A DNA stretch of 64,000 bases from Rhodobacterales bacterium HKCCE2091 (GCA_015689685.1 WVSL01000017.1:1-64000); one strand, 5' to 3'. Shown: positions 17,189 to 25,816, counted from the first letter of the stretch. The notes: generated by a model not told the origin, from the letters alone. A program made the numbers and translations.

Positions 17189-18841
17189 TCAGTCCTTCAT
17201 CGCCTTCTGGCTCTCGTCCGGGTCCACGCGGGTTTCGGGCTTCAGCCCCTCGCGCTGGAGCCGTCCGCTGATCTTCCCGTTTTCCAGGTAATCGCCCCGC
17301 GCCGCGCGCTCCGCCGCCTGGTCCCAGATCTCGTGCCACGCGCCGAGCGAGTATCCGTGCCACGGCGATTGCGGGGTCAGGCGCGGCAGGTCCATCTCTT
17401 CCCAGATGCCCTTGGCGCGCTCCATGAACTCCTTCGCGGGCAAGGCCAGCGGCGGCATCGGCGACTTCATCGTGGCGTCGACCAGCAGCGTGGAGTCTTC
17501 CTCCCCGTCATGCTCCCGCTTCGGCCCGTGGCCCTGGCCCCGGTGCGGGACAAGCTGCATGTCGGCCACCGGGTTCGACCGGTAGGCCATCGCCCAGAGG
17601 ATCGAGTCAGGGCTGTCCACGTCGATGTCGTCGTTGACCGCGATGCAGATCTTGCCGCAGTCGCCCTTGAAGAAGGCCGCCCCGTGCAGCGCGCGCCAGA
17701 TCTCGGTGCGCGGCGTTCCGGGCTCGATGGTCACGACCGTCACCCGCAGAAGCCCGGTCAGCGGCTCGTGCAGCGACACCTTCTTGACCCCCTTGATCGA
17801 AAGCGTGGATTTCAGGTGGTGGGTGAAGAGCGGCTCGTAAGCCACGCGCTTGATGACGGAACTTTCCGACGGCGCGACCTGGCTGATGTAGCTCGGGATC
17901 ACCGCATCGCGGCGCCGGGTCACGGCCGTCACCCGCATCGGCATGTTGTATTCTTCCAGCGCGACGTGGCCGTGGCTTTCGCCGAATGGCCCCTCGGGCT
18001 CGACCTTCGTCACGTCGATGTAGCCCTCGATCACCACCTCGGCCTCGGCCGGAACCATCAGCGGCACGGTGCGGGCCTTCGTCACGCGGATCGGTTCTCC
18101 TGCCAGTCCGCCCGCCACGTCGAACTCGTCTACCCCGATCGGCAGCTTCTGCGGCCCCATGAAGGCGACGTAGGGCGGGCAGCCGAGCACGATGGCGATC
18201 GGCATCTCTTTGTCGCCCGCCTTCTGGTGCTTGAGGTAGTGCTGGTAGCCGCCTGCCCCGCCCACGCGGGTCGCCATGCGCACCACGATCCGGTCCGGCG
18301 CCTTCAGCGCGCAGCGGTAGGTGCCCATGTTCTGGATGCCGTCCTCGGGGTCGGCGGTGATGACGTTGGTGGCCGATAGAGTCGGCGCGCTGTCGAAGCC
18401 CGGCGTCGAGACCGGGATCGGCAGGATGTCGACGCCGTGGCCGACCTCGCTCAGCACGTCGCCCTCCTCCACGATCTCGTGGCAGGGCGCGTCGGTGACT
18501 TCGACCGGCTTCACTGGGTTGGAGATCGCCTTGTCCCACTTCGCCTGGATGTCGGACAGGTCGGAGCGCATACCCGTGGCATAGACCGCCCGGTTCGCCG
18601 CCATGCCGCCGACGATCACGGGGATGTCGTAGGCGCGGCCCTTGCCGTCCCTGATGTTGGTGAACAGGAACGCCTTGCGGTTTTCCTCCGGGATGCCGCC
18701 GACGTATTGCCAGCGCACCAGCGGGTGCATCTCGGCATCCTTGTCGATGGCGCGGTCGACCCGGACCAGCAGCCCGGCCTCGTCCAGTGCCTCGATATGG
18801 TCGTGCAGGTCGCGGTATCCCGCCTCGCGCCCGTCCTTCAT
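17189..18841 (-). CDS. UbiD-family prenyl-FMN-dependent (de)carboxylase
   Basis: The 550-residue product is a UbiD-family enzyme, reversibly decarboxylating aromatic, heteroaromatic or unsaturated acids with prenylated FMN. Recognisable segments include DRIVVRMATRVGGAGGYQHY and the catalytic acidic motif PEGPFGESHG near residue 280. A following stretch, NDDIDVDSPDSILWAMAYR, is typical of the C-terminal half. The start at 18841 overlaps the UbiX stop as ATGA; the upstream extension is ubiX in another frame. The adjacent UbiX supplies the cofactor. Catabolic paralogues act on substrates such as furandicarboxylate, pyrrole-2-carboxylate or hydroxybenzoates. With a molybdenum hydroxylase in the same operon, a heteroaromatic substrate is attractive but unproven. 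Confidence 0.93.
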   Translation of the reverse strand: MKDGREAGYRDLHDHIEALDEAGLLVRVDRAIDKDAEMHPLVRWQYVGGIPEENRKAFLFTNIRDGKGRAYDIPVIVGGMAANRAVYATGMRSDLSDIQAKWDKAISNPVKPVEVTDAPCHEIVEEGDVLSEVGHGVDILPIPVSTPGFDSAPTLSATNVITADPEDGIQNMGTYRCALKAPDRIVVRMATRVGGAGGYQHYLKHQKAGDKEMPIAIVLGCPPYVAFMGPQKLPIGVDEFDVAGGLAGEPIRVTKARTVPLMVPAEAEVVIEGYIDVTKVEPEGPFGESHGHVALEEYNMPMRVTAVTRRRDAVIPSYISQVAPSESSVIKRVAYEPLFTHHLKSTLSIKGVKKVSLHEPLTGLLRVTVVTIEPGTPRTEIWRALHGAAFFKGDCGKICIAVNDDIDVDSPDSILWAMAYRSNPVADMQLVPHRGQGHGPKREHDGEEDSTLLVDATMKSPMPPLALPAKEFMERAKGIWEEMDLPRLTPQSPWHGYSLGAWHEIWDQAAERAARGDYLENGKISGRLQREGLKPETRVDPDESQKAMKD

Positions 18842-19425
18842 GCGGTGTCTCCCCCTTGTCCCTGCCAGCGCTTCACCGTGCCTGCGTCGATCCCGAGCAG
18901 GTCCAGCGCGCGGCCGGCGAGGTGGTCGATCATCTCGTCGACCGATTGCGGCTTGTAGTAGAGCCCGACCACGGCGGGCATCACGATGGCCCCGGCCTCG
19001 GTCGCGTGCTGCATCGCGCGGATGTGCCCGGCGTGAAGCGGCGTCTCGCGGAACATCAGCACCACGCGGCGGCGTTCCTTGAGGCACACGTCGGCGGCGC
19101 GCGAGATCAGGTCGTCGGTCAGGCAGTTGGCGATGGCGCCGAGCGTCTTGACCGAACAGGGCGCGACGATCATGCCCTCGGACCTGAACGACCCGCTGGC
19201 GATGGATGCGCCTATGTCCTTGAAGCTATGGGTGACATCGGCCAGCGACGTCACGTCGTCGGCCTTCAAATCGGTCTCGATCAACAGGGTGCGGGTGGCG
19301 GCGGGCGACATGACCAGGTGTGTCTCCACGTCCGGCAGCGGCCGCAGGAGCTGCAGCATCCGCACGCCCAGGATCGTGCCCGAGGCCCCGGTGATCCCTA
19401 TGATGACACGGCGGCGGTCGGTCAT
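18838..19425 (-). CDS. ubiX: UbiX-family flavin prenyltransferase
   Basis: The 195-residue product makes prenyl-FMN from FMN and dimethylallyl phosphate, the cofactor of UbiD. It has the FMN-binding start VIIGITGASGTILGVRML and the family blocks MIVAPCSVKTLGAIANCLTD and VLMFRETPLHAGHIRAM. Length and start match the family; the ATG overlaps the hydrolase stop as ATGA. Its position immediately before ubiD in a catabolic operon suggests a dedicated copy for this pathway rather than the ubiquinone-pathway housekeeping gene, although a single shared copy cannot be excluded from one window. Confidence 0.95.
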   Translation of the reverse strand: MTDRRRVIIGITGASGTILGVRMLQLLRPLPDVETHLVMSPAATRTLLIETDLKADDVTSLADVTHSFKDIGASIASGSFRSEGMIVAPCSVKTLGAIANCLTDDLISRAADVCLKERRRVVLMFRETPLHAGHIRAMQHATEAGAIVMPAVVGLYYKPQSVDEMIDHLAGRALDLLGIDAGTVKRWQGQGGDTA

Positions 19426-20225
19426 GCCCGCGCCTCCAGGTCCGCCGCGAAGGTGTCGAGCGCGGTGGTGAAGCCCTCCGGGTCCTCGATCGCGGCGATG
19501 TGGGCGGTGTCGAGGACGACGAGGTCGGCATCGCGCGCCATCGCCACCATCTCTTCCGCCCGCGCCACGCTGGCGGAGGCGTCGTGCGCCCCCGCGATGA
19601 CGAGGGTGCGGCCGGAATAGCCCTTCAGCGCCTCCGCCGTGTCGCCGGTTTCCAGCGCCGCGCAGGCGTCGGCATAGCCCTGGGGCGGCATCGCCTCCAG
19701 CATCTTCCACACCTTCGCGGTCTCGTCCGGGTGAGCGTCGCGCCAGCCTTCGGTCAGCCAGCGTTCCAGCGTCGGCTGGATGAGGTCCGGCCAGCCGCCG
19801 GAAGCCGCCGATTTTGCCCGGTCCTGCCAGAGCGTCGGGGGCGGGAAACTCGTCGCGGTGTTGGCCAGAACCAGCCCCGCGACCCGGTCCGGCGCCATCG
19901 CCGCCGCCCGCATCGCCGTCAGCCCGCCGAGCGACAGGCCGCAGACCACCGCGCGGTCGATCCCGCAGGCATCCAGGACCGACAGGGCGTCGGCGGCCAG
20001 ATCGTCGACCGTCAGCGGTGCGCCCGCCACGTCGGACCGGCCATGCCCGCGCGCGTCGTAGGCGACGGTCGGCCGCGTCAGGCGGGCGCGCACCGCGTCC
20101 CACATGGTGTGATCGGCCGCGACGGAGGCGATGAACAGCACCGGCAACCCGGTGCCGCCGCTGCGCGACACCATCAGCCGGTGCCCGCCCTTCGCCTCGA
20201 TCTTGTCCGTTCCGTCGTCCTGCAC
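19422..20225 (-). CDS. Alpha/beta-fold hydrolase (3-oxoadipate enol-lactonase-like)
   Basis: The 267-residue product is an alpha/beta hydrolase with the nucleophile elbow in VVCGLSLGGLTAM near residue 95, an oxyanion-loop region around ASVAADHTMWDAV, an acid residue in VIAGAHDASA, and a C-terminal histidine in LDTAHIAAIEDP. The set matches a complete Ser-Asp-His triad. The overall plan is closest to the PcaD/enol-lactonase group, but many C-C and ester hydrolases look alike. It overlaps ubiX as ATGA, and 36 bases separate it from the upstream CoxG gene. It would hydrolyse a ring-opened lactone, amide or ester intermediate of the pathway. Confidence 0.85.
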   Translation of the reverse strand: MQDDGTDKIEAKGGHRLMVSRSGGTGLPVLFIASVAADHTMWDAVRARLTRPTVAYDARGHGRSDVAGAPLTVDDLAADALSVLDACGIDRAVVCGLSLGGLTAMRAAAMAPDRVAGLVLANTATSFPPPTLWQDRAKSAASGGWPDLIQPTLERWLTEGWRDAHPDETAKVWKMLEAMPPQGYADACAALETGDTAEALKGYSGRTLVIAGAHDASASVARAEEMVAMARDADLVVLDTAHIAAIEDPEGFTTALDTFAADLEARA

Positions 20226-20261
20226 CGCCGTCCTCCCCTGGCGTCCGTCCCTTCCGGCCCG

Positions 20262-20723
20262 TCAGGCCGTCGCGTTCTCCTCCGCGAAATGCTTTCTCAG
20301 CGCGGTGAAGAACTGCTTGGTCAGGTGTTTCGCGACCGACTTCAGCACCCGCTGGCCGACGCCCGCGACCAGCCCGCCGATCTCGCCCTCGCCTTCGTAG
20401 CTCAGCTCCGAGGTGCCATCGGCGGCGGGCGCGATCGTGAATTGCGCCGTGCCCTCGCCGGTGCCGAGCGACCCGCCGCCAGACACCGTGATCCGGCAGG
20501 TGCGCGGCTCGTCCTTGTCGAAGAGCTTGACCTTGCCGTCGAAGCTCCCGCCGACCGCCGCAACCTTGAGTTGCATCTTCACGTCGTACTCGTCGGGCCC
20601 GGTCGCGGTCATCTCCTTGCAGCCGGGGATGCACTTGGTCAGCACGGCAGGATCGTTCAGCCCGTCCCACAGGTCCTGCGGGGTGGCGTTCACGGTCGCG
20701 GTTCCGGAAAGCTCCATCTTCAT
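20262..20723 (-). CDS. CoxG-like SRPBCC protein (carbon monoxide dehydrogenase subunit G family)
   Basis: The 153-residue product starts MKMELSGTATVNATPQDLWD and has the SRPBCC/CoxG blocks CIPGCKEM and GEGEIGGLVAGVGQRVL. Despite the family name, CoxG is not a catalytic subunit of CO dehydrogenase. It is found with many molybdenum hydroxylases and is thought to help them contact the membrane or quinone pool. Here it fits as the partner of the hydroxylase encoded at 21705-25440, from which it is separated only by the amidohydrolase at 20728. The tail after the SRPBCC domain is short and has no clear membrane anchor. Confidence 0.88.
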   Translation of the reverse strand: MKMELSGTATVNATPQDLWDGLNDPAVLTKCIPGCKEMTATGPDEYDVKMQLKVAAVGGSFDGKVKLFDKDEPRTCRITVSGGGSLGTGEGTAQFTIAPAADGTSELSYEGEGEIGGLVAGVGQRVLKSVAKHLTKQFFTALRKHFAEENATA

Positions 20724-20727
20724 CGCG

Positions 20728-21708
20728 TCACTCCCCCATCAGGTCCAGGATCAGGCCGGATTCGATGCCCTTGCGCTGGTCCGGCGTGATGGTCACCCCG
20801 TCGAGGATCGAAAGCGGCGTCGGGTCCCCGATCGGGAACGGCATGTCGGAGCCGAGCATCAGCCGCTCCGCGCCGACCGTGTCGATCAGGAGTTGCAGCG
20901 CCTTCGGATCGTGCAGGAGCGTGTCGTAGTACATCATCGACAGCGCCTCGTCCGGGTCCGCCATGTCCTCGGGGTGCAACTTGTAGTTGTGCCGCAGGCG
21001 GCCGATCACATAGGGAAGCGCCGCGCCGCCAATGCCAACGACGATCTTCGCGCCGGAGTATTTCTTCACGTGGCCCGAATAGACGATCCGCGTCACCGCG
21101 ATCAGGCTGTCGGTGATCCGGCCGAGCGCGTTCGGCAGGCCGAAATCGTGGATTCGGTAGTCGCCCGCGTCGAAGACCGGGTGGATCGCGACGATCATCC
21201 CGAGGTCATGGGCCGCCTGCCAGAACGGGTCGAGCCCCGGTTCGTCCAGTTCCCCGCCGCTCGTCTTCGGCTGCGTGCCGATCATGATCGAGCGGAAACC
21301 CATGCCATGCGCCTCGCTCATGACCTGCGCGGCGAGTTCGCCGTCCTGGGTCGGCACAACGGCCATGCCGATGAAACGCCCGCCGCTATCCTGCCCCGCC
21401 GCATGGAGGTGCCGATTGATCGCGCGGGCCCATTCCGCGCCCTCGGCCGGCGGCATATCGTTGCCGAACATGTCGAGCCAGCCCGCGACCACCTGCCGGT
21501 CGATCCCCTGCGCATCCATCCACGCAAGCCGCTTCGGCAGGTTCGTCAGGCCCGGCGACACCGGCCGCGTCGGCTTCTTGCCCGCGAAGGCGAAGCTGAC
21601 GGAGCCGTCCTTCGGCGTCATCACCACGCTCGGGAATTCCGCGGCGCGGTCCTGGAGTTCCTCCAGCAGCGCGGGAGGGACGAGGTGGGCGTGGGCGTCG
21701 ATGATCAT
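20728..21708 (-). CDS. Amidohydrolase-family protein (ACMSD-like decarboxylase/hydrolase)
   Basis: The 326-residue product starts MIIDAHAHLVPP, giving the DxHxH first metal motif. It has a metal histidine in IVAIHPVFDAG and the catalytic aspartate in RLMLGSDMPFPIGDP. This is the compact ACMSD type, close to the usual 300-340 residues, and different from the longer amidohydrolase at 15186. Such enzymes decarboxylate or hydrolyse ring-derived acids. The start at MIIDAH overlaps the large molybdenum-hydroxylase gene as ATGA; upstream methionines belong to another frame's read-through. Two family members in one operon imply two separate metal-dependent steps. Confidence 0.88.
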   Translation of the reverse strand: MIIDAHAHLVPPALLEELQDRAAEFPSVVMTPKDGSVSFAFAGKKPTRPVSPGLTNLPKRLAWMDAQGIDRQVVAGWLDMFGNDMPPAEGAEWARAINRHLHAAGQDSGGRFIGMAVVPTQDGELAAQVMSEAHGMGFRSIMIGTQPKTSGGELDEPGLDPFWQAAHDLGMIVAIHPVFDAGDYRIHDFGLPNALGRITDSLIAVTRIVYSGHVKKYSGAKIVVGIGGAALPYVIGRLRHNYKLHPEDMADPDEALSMMYYDTLLHDPKALQLLIDTVGAERLMLGSDMPFPIGDPTPLSILDGVTITPDQRKGIESGLILDLMGE

Positions 21709-24089
21709 GCGTTCTCCTCCGCCGCCGCGATGGCATCGCTGATGGCGCTCATCCGGATCGGCAGCTTGTTCAGGTGGATGCCCCATTGCGACACGGCGTC
21801 GTGGATCGCGCCGGAAATCGCCGCCGGGGCGCCGAGGTAGCCGCTTTCGCCCGATCCCTTCTGGCCGAACTCGGTCAGCGGCGAGGGCGTCTCGTGCTTC
21901 ACGATCTCGACCTCGGGCATCTCGTGGGACGAGGGCATGAGGTAGTCGAGGAAGCTCTGGGTCATCAGTTGCCCCTCGCCGTCATAGGCGAATTCCTCGA
22001 GCAGCGCGGCACCGAGCCCGTGGGCAATGCCGCCGAGGGTCATGCCCTTGACGATGTGCGGATTTATCACCGTGCCGCAGTCGTGGCCGATCACGTAGCG
22101 CCGGATCTCGGGCTTCGCGAGCACCGGGTCGAAGGCGAGCAGGACCAGGTGGAATTCGAAGGAATAGCAGGGATACATCTGCACCTTGCCGTCCTTCGGC
22201 AGCGCGGTGCCGGTCGGCACCTGCTGGATGAAGTTGGCGGTCAGGCCCGGGTTGGTGCCGGGCGGCAGGTCGTGGAACCGGCGATGCGCGACATCCACGA
22301 TCTCGTCCCAGGTCACCGTGCCGTCGGGCGTGACGACCGTGCCGTCTTCATAGCGGCAGGCGGCGGGATCGGCGCGGGAGAGATGGGCACCGATCGCCAC
22401 CGCCTGCCGGATCAGCTCGCGCGCGGCATTGGCCGCCGCGCCGCCGAGCATGATCGCCATGCGCGACCCGACCGGAGAGTTGCCCGGCAGGCTCGACAGG
22501 CTGTCGGGCCGGACCACGCGGATGCGGTCGGGGTCCATCTGCAGGACCTCGCCCACCACCGTCGCGGCGAGGGTTTCGTGCCCCTGCCCCGACGACGTGG
22601 TGTGGATCGCCACCGTCACCTCGCCGAGCGCGTCGACATTGACCCGGCATCCTTCCATCCAGGTGGAGGTGCGGTTCTTCTCGTTCAGAAGCGGCTCGAA
22701 GGCCGAATTGCCGCCCGAGGGCTCGAGGCAGGCGGCGATGCCGATGCCCGCGCACAAGCCTTCGGCGCGCAGCCGGTCGCGTTCGGCCTGCAACTCCGCG
22801 TAATCCGCCGTCGCCAGCACCTTGTCGATCACGGCGTGGTAGTCGCCGCTGTCGTAGGTGCTGCCGGACGGGATCAGGTAGGGAAACTCTTCCGACCGGA
22901 TCAGGTTCTTCTGCCGGAATTCCAGCCGGTCCATCCCCAGATGCGCCGCGACGCGGTCCATCATCGTCTCGATGGCGTAGTTCGTCGGCGACTGGCCGAA
23001 ACCGCGCACGGCCTCCTGCACCGCCTTGTTCGTCGTCACCGACATGGCGCGGTACTGGACCGAGTTGATCCGGTAGGGCCCGACGATGGCGCCGATCGGC
23101 TTGCCGAGCTGGAACGGCGCGCGGCCGGCATAGGCGCCGGCATTGTCGAGCGCGCGCATCTTCATCGCGTTCACGGTCCCGTCGCGGTCGAAGGCCACCT
23201 CGATGTCGAAGATCCGTTCCGGCCCGTGGGCATCGCCCGAGCGCATGTTCTCCAGCCGGTCCTCGATCAGCCGCACCGGGCGGCCGAGCTTGCGGCAGAG
23301 ATACCCCGCCAGCACCGTCTGCTTGATCCCGCGCTTCACGCCGTAGGATCCGCCCACGTCCACGTCGTAATGGACCCGCACGGCATTGCCCGGCAGTTTC
23401 AGCGCGCGGGCGATCTGATCGGCGTATTTCGGCATCTGGATCGAGGCCCAGACGTCCAGCACTTCGTCCCACGGGTTCCACTCGCAGATCACGCCGAAGG
23501 TCTCGATCGGCACGGTGGAGTTGCGGCCCCAGGTCACGCGCAGCTTCAGCGTCTCGTCGCTGCGGGCGAAGTCGTCCTCCACCGGGCCCCAGTCGAAGGT
23601 GCGGTCGAGCAGCAGGTTGGATCCGTGTTCGGGGTGAACCGGCGTGCTTTCGGGGTCCAATGCCTTCTCGGCATCGGTAAGGAAACCAAGGCGTTCCACC
23701 TCGACCTTCACGCGCTCGGCGGCATCCTCGGCCAGCGCGCGGGTGTCGGCGACCACGGCGGCGATCCATTCACCGGCGTAGCGGTTCTGCCCGACGGCGA
23801 GCGGGAAGCGGCGGACGTTCGGGGTGTCGAGACCGTTCATCAACGGGTTCACCGCGGCGGACAGTTCCGCGCCGTCGATGACGTAGTGCACGCCCTCCAT
23901 CGCCAGCGCCTCGGACGCGTCGATCTTCACGATCTTCGCCGCCGGGTGCTGCGCCGCGACCAGCGCGACGTGGAGCATGCCTGGCCGGTCGAGATCCTGA
24001 ACGAAGCGACCGGACCCCGCGACGAAGCGCTTGTCCTCGCGCACGCGGCGGTCGGTCGACAGGAAGCGCGGCTTGGTGTCGGCGTTCAT
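21705..24089 (-). CDS. Molybdenum hydroxylase, large molybdopterin-binding subunit
   Basis: The 794-residue product is the large subunit of a xanthine-dehydrogenase-family enzyme, hydroxylating a carbon with water as oxygen source. It shows DVGGSYGVKRG, SSGQGHETLAATVVGEVL, and the catalytic glutamate in GQKGSGESGYLGAPAA near the C-terminus. The active-site loop reads EAVRGFGQSPTNYAIE near residue 358. True CO dehydrogenases carry AYRCSFR there, so this is not a CODH in spite of Cox-like neighbours. Its overlaps with the iron-sulfur subunit gene and with the amidohydrolase (both ATGA) make subunit coexpression likely. Candidate substrates are aromatic N-heterocycles, aldehydes or ring acids. 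Confidence 0.93.
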   Translation of the reverse strand: MNADTKPRFLSTDRRVREDKRFVAGSGRFVQDLDRPGMLHVALVAAQHPAAKIVKIDASEALAMEGVHYVIDGAELSAAVNPLMNGLDTPNVRRFPLAVGQNRYAGEWIAAVVADTRALAEDAAERVKVEVERLGFLTDAEKALDPESTPVHPEHGSNLLLDRTFDWGPVEDDFARSDETLKLRVTWGRNSTVPIETFGVICEWNPWDEVLDVWASIQMPKYADQIARALKLPGNAVRVHYDVDVGGSYGVKRGIKQTVLAGYLCRKLGRPVRLIEDRLENMRSGDAHGPERIFDIEVAFDRDGTVNAMKMRALDNAGAYAGRAPFQLGKPIGAIVGPYRINSVQYRAMSVTTNKAVQEAVRGFGQSPTNYAIETMMDRVAAHLGMDRLEFRQKNLIRSEEFPYLIPSGSTYDSGDYHAVIDKVLATADYAELQAERDRLRAEGLCAGIGIAACLEPSGGNSAFEPLLNEKNRTSTWMEGCRVNVDALGEVTVAIHTTSSGQGHETLAATVVGEVLQMDPDRIRVVRPDSLSSLPGNSPVGSRMAIMLGGAAANAARELIRQAVAIGAHLSRADPAACRYEDGTVVTPDGTVTWDEIVDVAHRRFHDLPPGTNPGLTANFIQQVPTGTALPKDGKVQMYPCYSFEFHLVLLAFDPVLAKPEIRRYVIGHDCGTVINPHIVKGMTLGGIAHGLGAALLEEFAYDGEGQLMTQSFLDYLMPSSHEMPEVEIVKHETPSPLTEFGQKGSGESGYLGAPAAISGAIHDAVSQWGIHLNKLPIRMSAISDAIAAAEENA

Positions 24090-24583
24090 TCCCCGGCCTC
24101 CATCGCCAACGCGTTGCTTTCGCGCAGCCGTTTCGCGGCCAGCCGGATCGCCTCCACGATCTGGCCGTAGCCGGTGCAGCGGCAGATGTTGCCTGAGATC
24201 GCGTCGCGGATTTCCTCGTCGGTCGGCTCCCGGTTGACGCCCAGGAGCGCCTTCGCCGCCAGAACCATGCCCGGCGTGCAGTAGCCGCACTGCATCCCGT
24301 GGGTTTCGCAGAAGCTGTCCTGGATCACGTCGAGCTCGCCCCGTTCCGGCGCGACGCCCTCGATAGTGGTGATGTCCAGCCCGTCGGACTGCACCGCCAG
24401 CATCAGGCAGGAGCGCACGGCCTCGCCGTCCACGATCACGGTGCAGGCGCCGCAGACGCCGTGTTCGCAACCCGCGTGCGTGCCCTTGAGGCCGCAACCA
24501 TCGCGAAGCGCGTCGAGCAGGGTCGTGCGCGGCTCCACGTCGATGCCGTAGGTGCGGCCGTTGACTGTCAGATCGGTCTTCAT
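24086..24583 (-). CDS. Molybdenum hydroxylase, [2Fe-2S] subunit
   Basis: The 165-residue product carries both iron-sulfur clusters of the hydroxylase. The plant-type cluster site is CEHGVCGACTVIVDGEAVRS with a further cysteine (SCLM) downstream. The second, helical cluster site is MQCGYCTPGM followed by NICRCTGYGQI. It transfers electrons from the molybdenum centre to the FAD subunit. It is the usual length and overlaps both sister genes by four bases. No signal peptide is present, so the enzyme is cytoplasmic. Confidence 0.96.
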   Translation of the reverse strand: MKTDLTVNGRTYGIDVEPRTTLLDALRDGCGLKGTHAGCEHGVCGACTVIVDGEAVRSCLMLAVQSDGLDITTIEGVAPERGELDVIQDSFCETHGMQCGYCTPGMVLAAKALLGVNREPTDEEIRDAISGNICRCTGYGQIVEAIRLAAKRLRESNALAMEAGE

Positions 24584-25440
24584 GCGGCGTTCTCCCTCGC
24601 CGTCGCAAGCGCCTGGAACGCCAGCCGTTTCGCCGCGCGGGCGCGGTAGGTGGCAGTGGCGTGCAGGTCGTCCACGCAGTCGAGATCGGCCAGCGCCGCC
24701 TCGATCGCGCCTTTCAGGTCGTCGTCCGTCAGCCTCGTGCCGGCGAGGTCCGAGACATCCACCGCGACGGGCACGTCACCCACGCTGCCGATGCCCAGGA
24801 GCGCCTGCACGCAGGCCCCGTCATCGTCCAGCACCACCTGCGCCCCCGCGCTCGCGAAAGCGTAGTCGCTGCGGCGGGACGCGATTTCGTGGAACCCCGC
24901 GCCGACCCGGCCCGCGGGCTTCTTCGGAAAGATTACGCGGGTCATGAGGCCGCCCATCGGCGCCATGGTCACGGTCGGGCCGATGAAGAAGTCCTCCGGC
25001 TCGAACTCCACCTCCTCGCCGTCCTCGATGTAGACGATCCGCGCGTTCAGGATCGTCGCGGCGAGCGCGATTTCCGCTGAGGGGTCGCCGTGCGCTATGG
25101 AGCCGCCGACCGTGCCCCGCGCCCGCGTCGGCGGGTGGCCGACGTTCGGCAGCGCTGCGGCCAGGAGCGGCACCTGACGTGCGATCAGGTCGGATTTCAG
25201 CGCCACCGCCTGCCGGGTCGCGGCGGCGATCTCGATGCCCTCCGCGGTCTCGGTGATGCCTTGCAGGTCGGCGAGCCGGGTGATGTCCACCAGGATCGAC
25301 GGCCGCGACAGCCGCATCGCCAGCATCGGCACCAGCGTCTGCCCGCCCGCGAGCACCCGCGCGTCGGGATCCGACGCCAGCGCCTCGCACGCCTCGTCGA
25401 CCGAGGCGGGGCGGAGATATTCGAACGGGGCCGGCTTCAC
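24580..25440 (-). CDS. Molybdenum hydroxylase, FAD-binding subunit
   Basis: The 286-residue product is the medium subunit (CoxM/FAD-binding domain 5 type). The FAD-binding motifs are AGGQTLVPMLAMRL near residue 31 and TVGGSIAHGDPSAEI near 111. The C-terminal CO-dehydrogenase-flavoprotein domain is present. It starts MKPAPFEYLRPASVDEA, a standard family beginning, one base before the NIPSNAP stop region. It completes a three-subunit, cytoplasmic hydroxylase ordered M-S-L. Confidence 0.95.
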   Translation of the reverse strand: MKPAPFEYLRPASVDEACEALASDPDARVLAGGQTLVPMLAMRLSRPSILVDITRLADLQGITETAEGIEIAAATRQAVALKSDLIARQVPLLAAALPNVGHPPTRARGTVGGSIAHGDPSAEIALAATILNARIVYIEDGEEVEFEPEDFFIGPTVTMAPMGGLMTRVIFPKKPAGRVGAGFHEIASRRSDYAFASAGAQVVLDDDGACVQALLGIGSVGDVPVAVDVSDLAGTRLTDDDLKGAIEAALADLDCVDDLHATATYRARAAKRLAFQALATARENAA

Positions 25441-25441
25441 G

Positions 25442-25762
25442 TCAGGAAATCGGCAGGCCGGGGATCACCGGCGTCAGCACCGACATGCGCTGCTTGGAGA
25501 TGAGCGGGCCGTCGACCTCGGACGCGGCCTTCGCGGCCTTCCAGCCGGCATCGCCGCCGAAGGATGCCCAGGCAGCCTTGCGCGCCTCGTCGTCCGGGAA
25601 CCGGGTCAGGTAGGTGAGCATCCCGGTTTCGGCATCCGTGAAAGCGCCGAGCAGTTCGATCCCGTGCTCGGGAAACCGCGGCGCGACCTCGCGCTCGAAA
25701 CGTTCGCGGACCTGGTCGGCGCGGCCATCGACATGCTCGTAGACACGCAGTTCGTACAGCAT
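25442..25762 (-). CDS. NIPSNAP-family protein, first gene of the catabolic operon
   Basis: The 106-residue product begins MLYELRVYEHVDGRADQVRE and is a single NIPSNAP (dimeric alpha/beta barrel) domain. Such proteins commonly accompany catabolic enzymes; a general biochemical role is not settled. I start it at 25762, where a run reading AAGGGGGGGAG gives a strong ribosome site. It is the first gene of the long minus-strand operon and lies downstream of the inverted repeat at 25777-25816, which probably holds the operon's control site. Confidence 0.85.
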   Translation of the reverse strand: MLYELRVYEHVDGRADQVRERFEREVAPRFPEHGIELLGAFTDAETGMLTYLTRFPDDEARKAAWASFGGDAGWKAAKAASEVDGPLISKQRMSVLTPVIPGLPIS

Positions 25763-25776
25763 GCTCCCCCCCTTGT

Positions 25777-25816
25777 GATTGTCTTCTTCCTTGACTCGAT
25801 TGATAGCAAGACAATC
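25777..25816. promoter_or_regulatory. 9-bp perfect inverted repeat, candidate MocR operator
   Basis: GATTGTCTT (25777-25785) and AAGACAATC (25808-25816) form a perfect inverted repeat with a 22-base spacer, so centres lie about three helical turns apart. It sits 15 bases upstream of the NIPSNAP start, in the region shared with the divergent MocR gene. Spaced paired half-sites are typical for MocR regulators. Assignment to this regulator is inferred. Confidence 0.5.

Noticed and set aside
21705-25440. Annotation as aerobic carbon monoxide dehydrogenase
   Set aside because: The large subunit lacks the AYRCSFR loop and its cysteine.
15186-25440. Furoate/HMF degradation (hmf) cluster
   Set aside because: Molybdenum hydroxylase and UbiD/UbiX fit, but the acyl-CoA synthetase and 2-oxoglutaroyl-CoA hydrolase of that pathway are missing.
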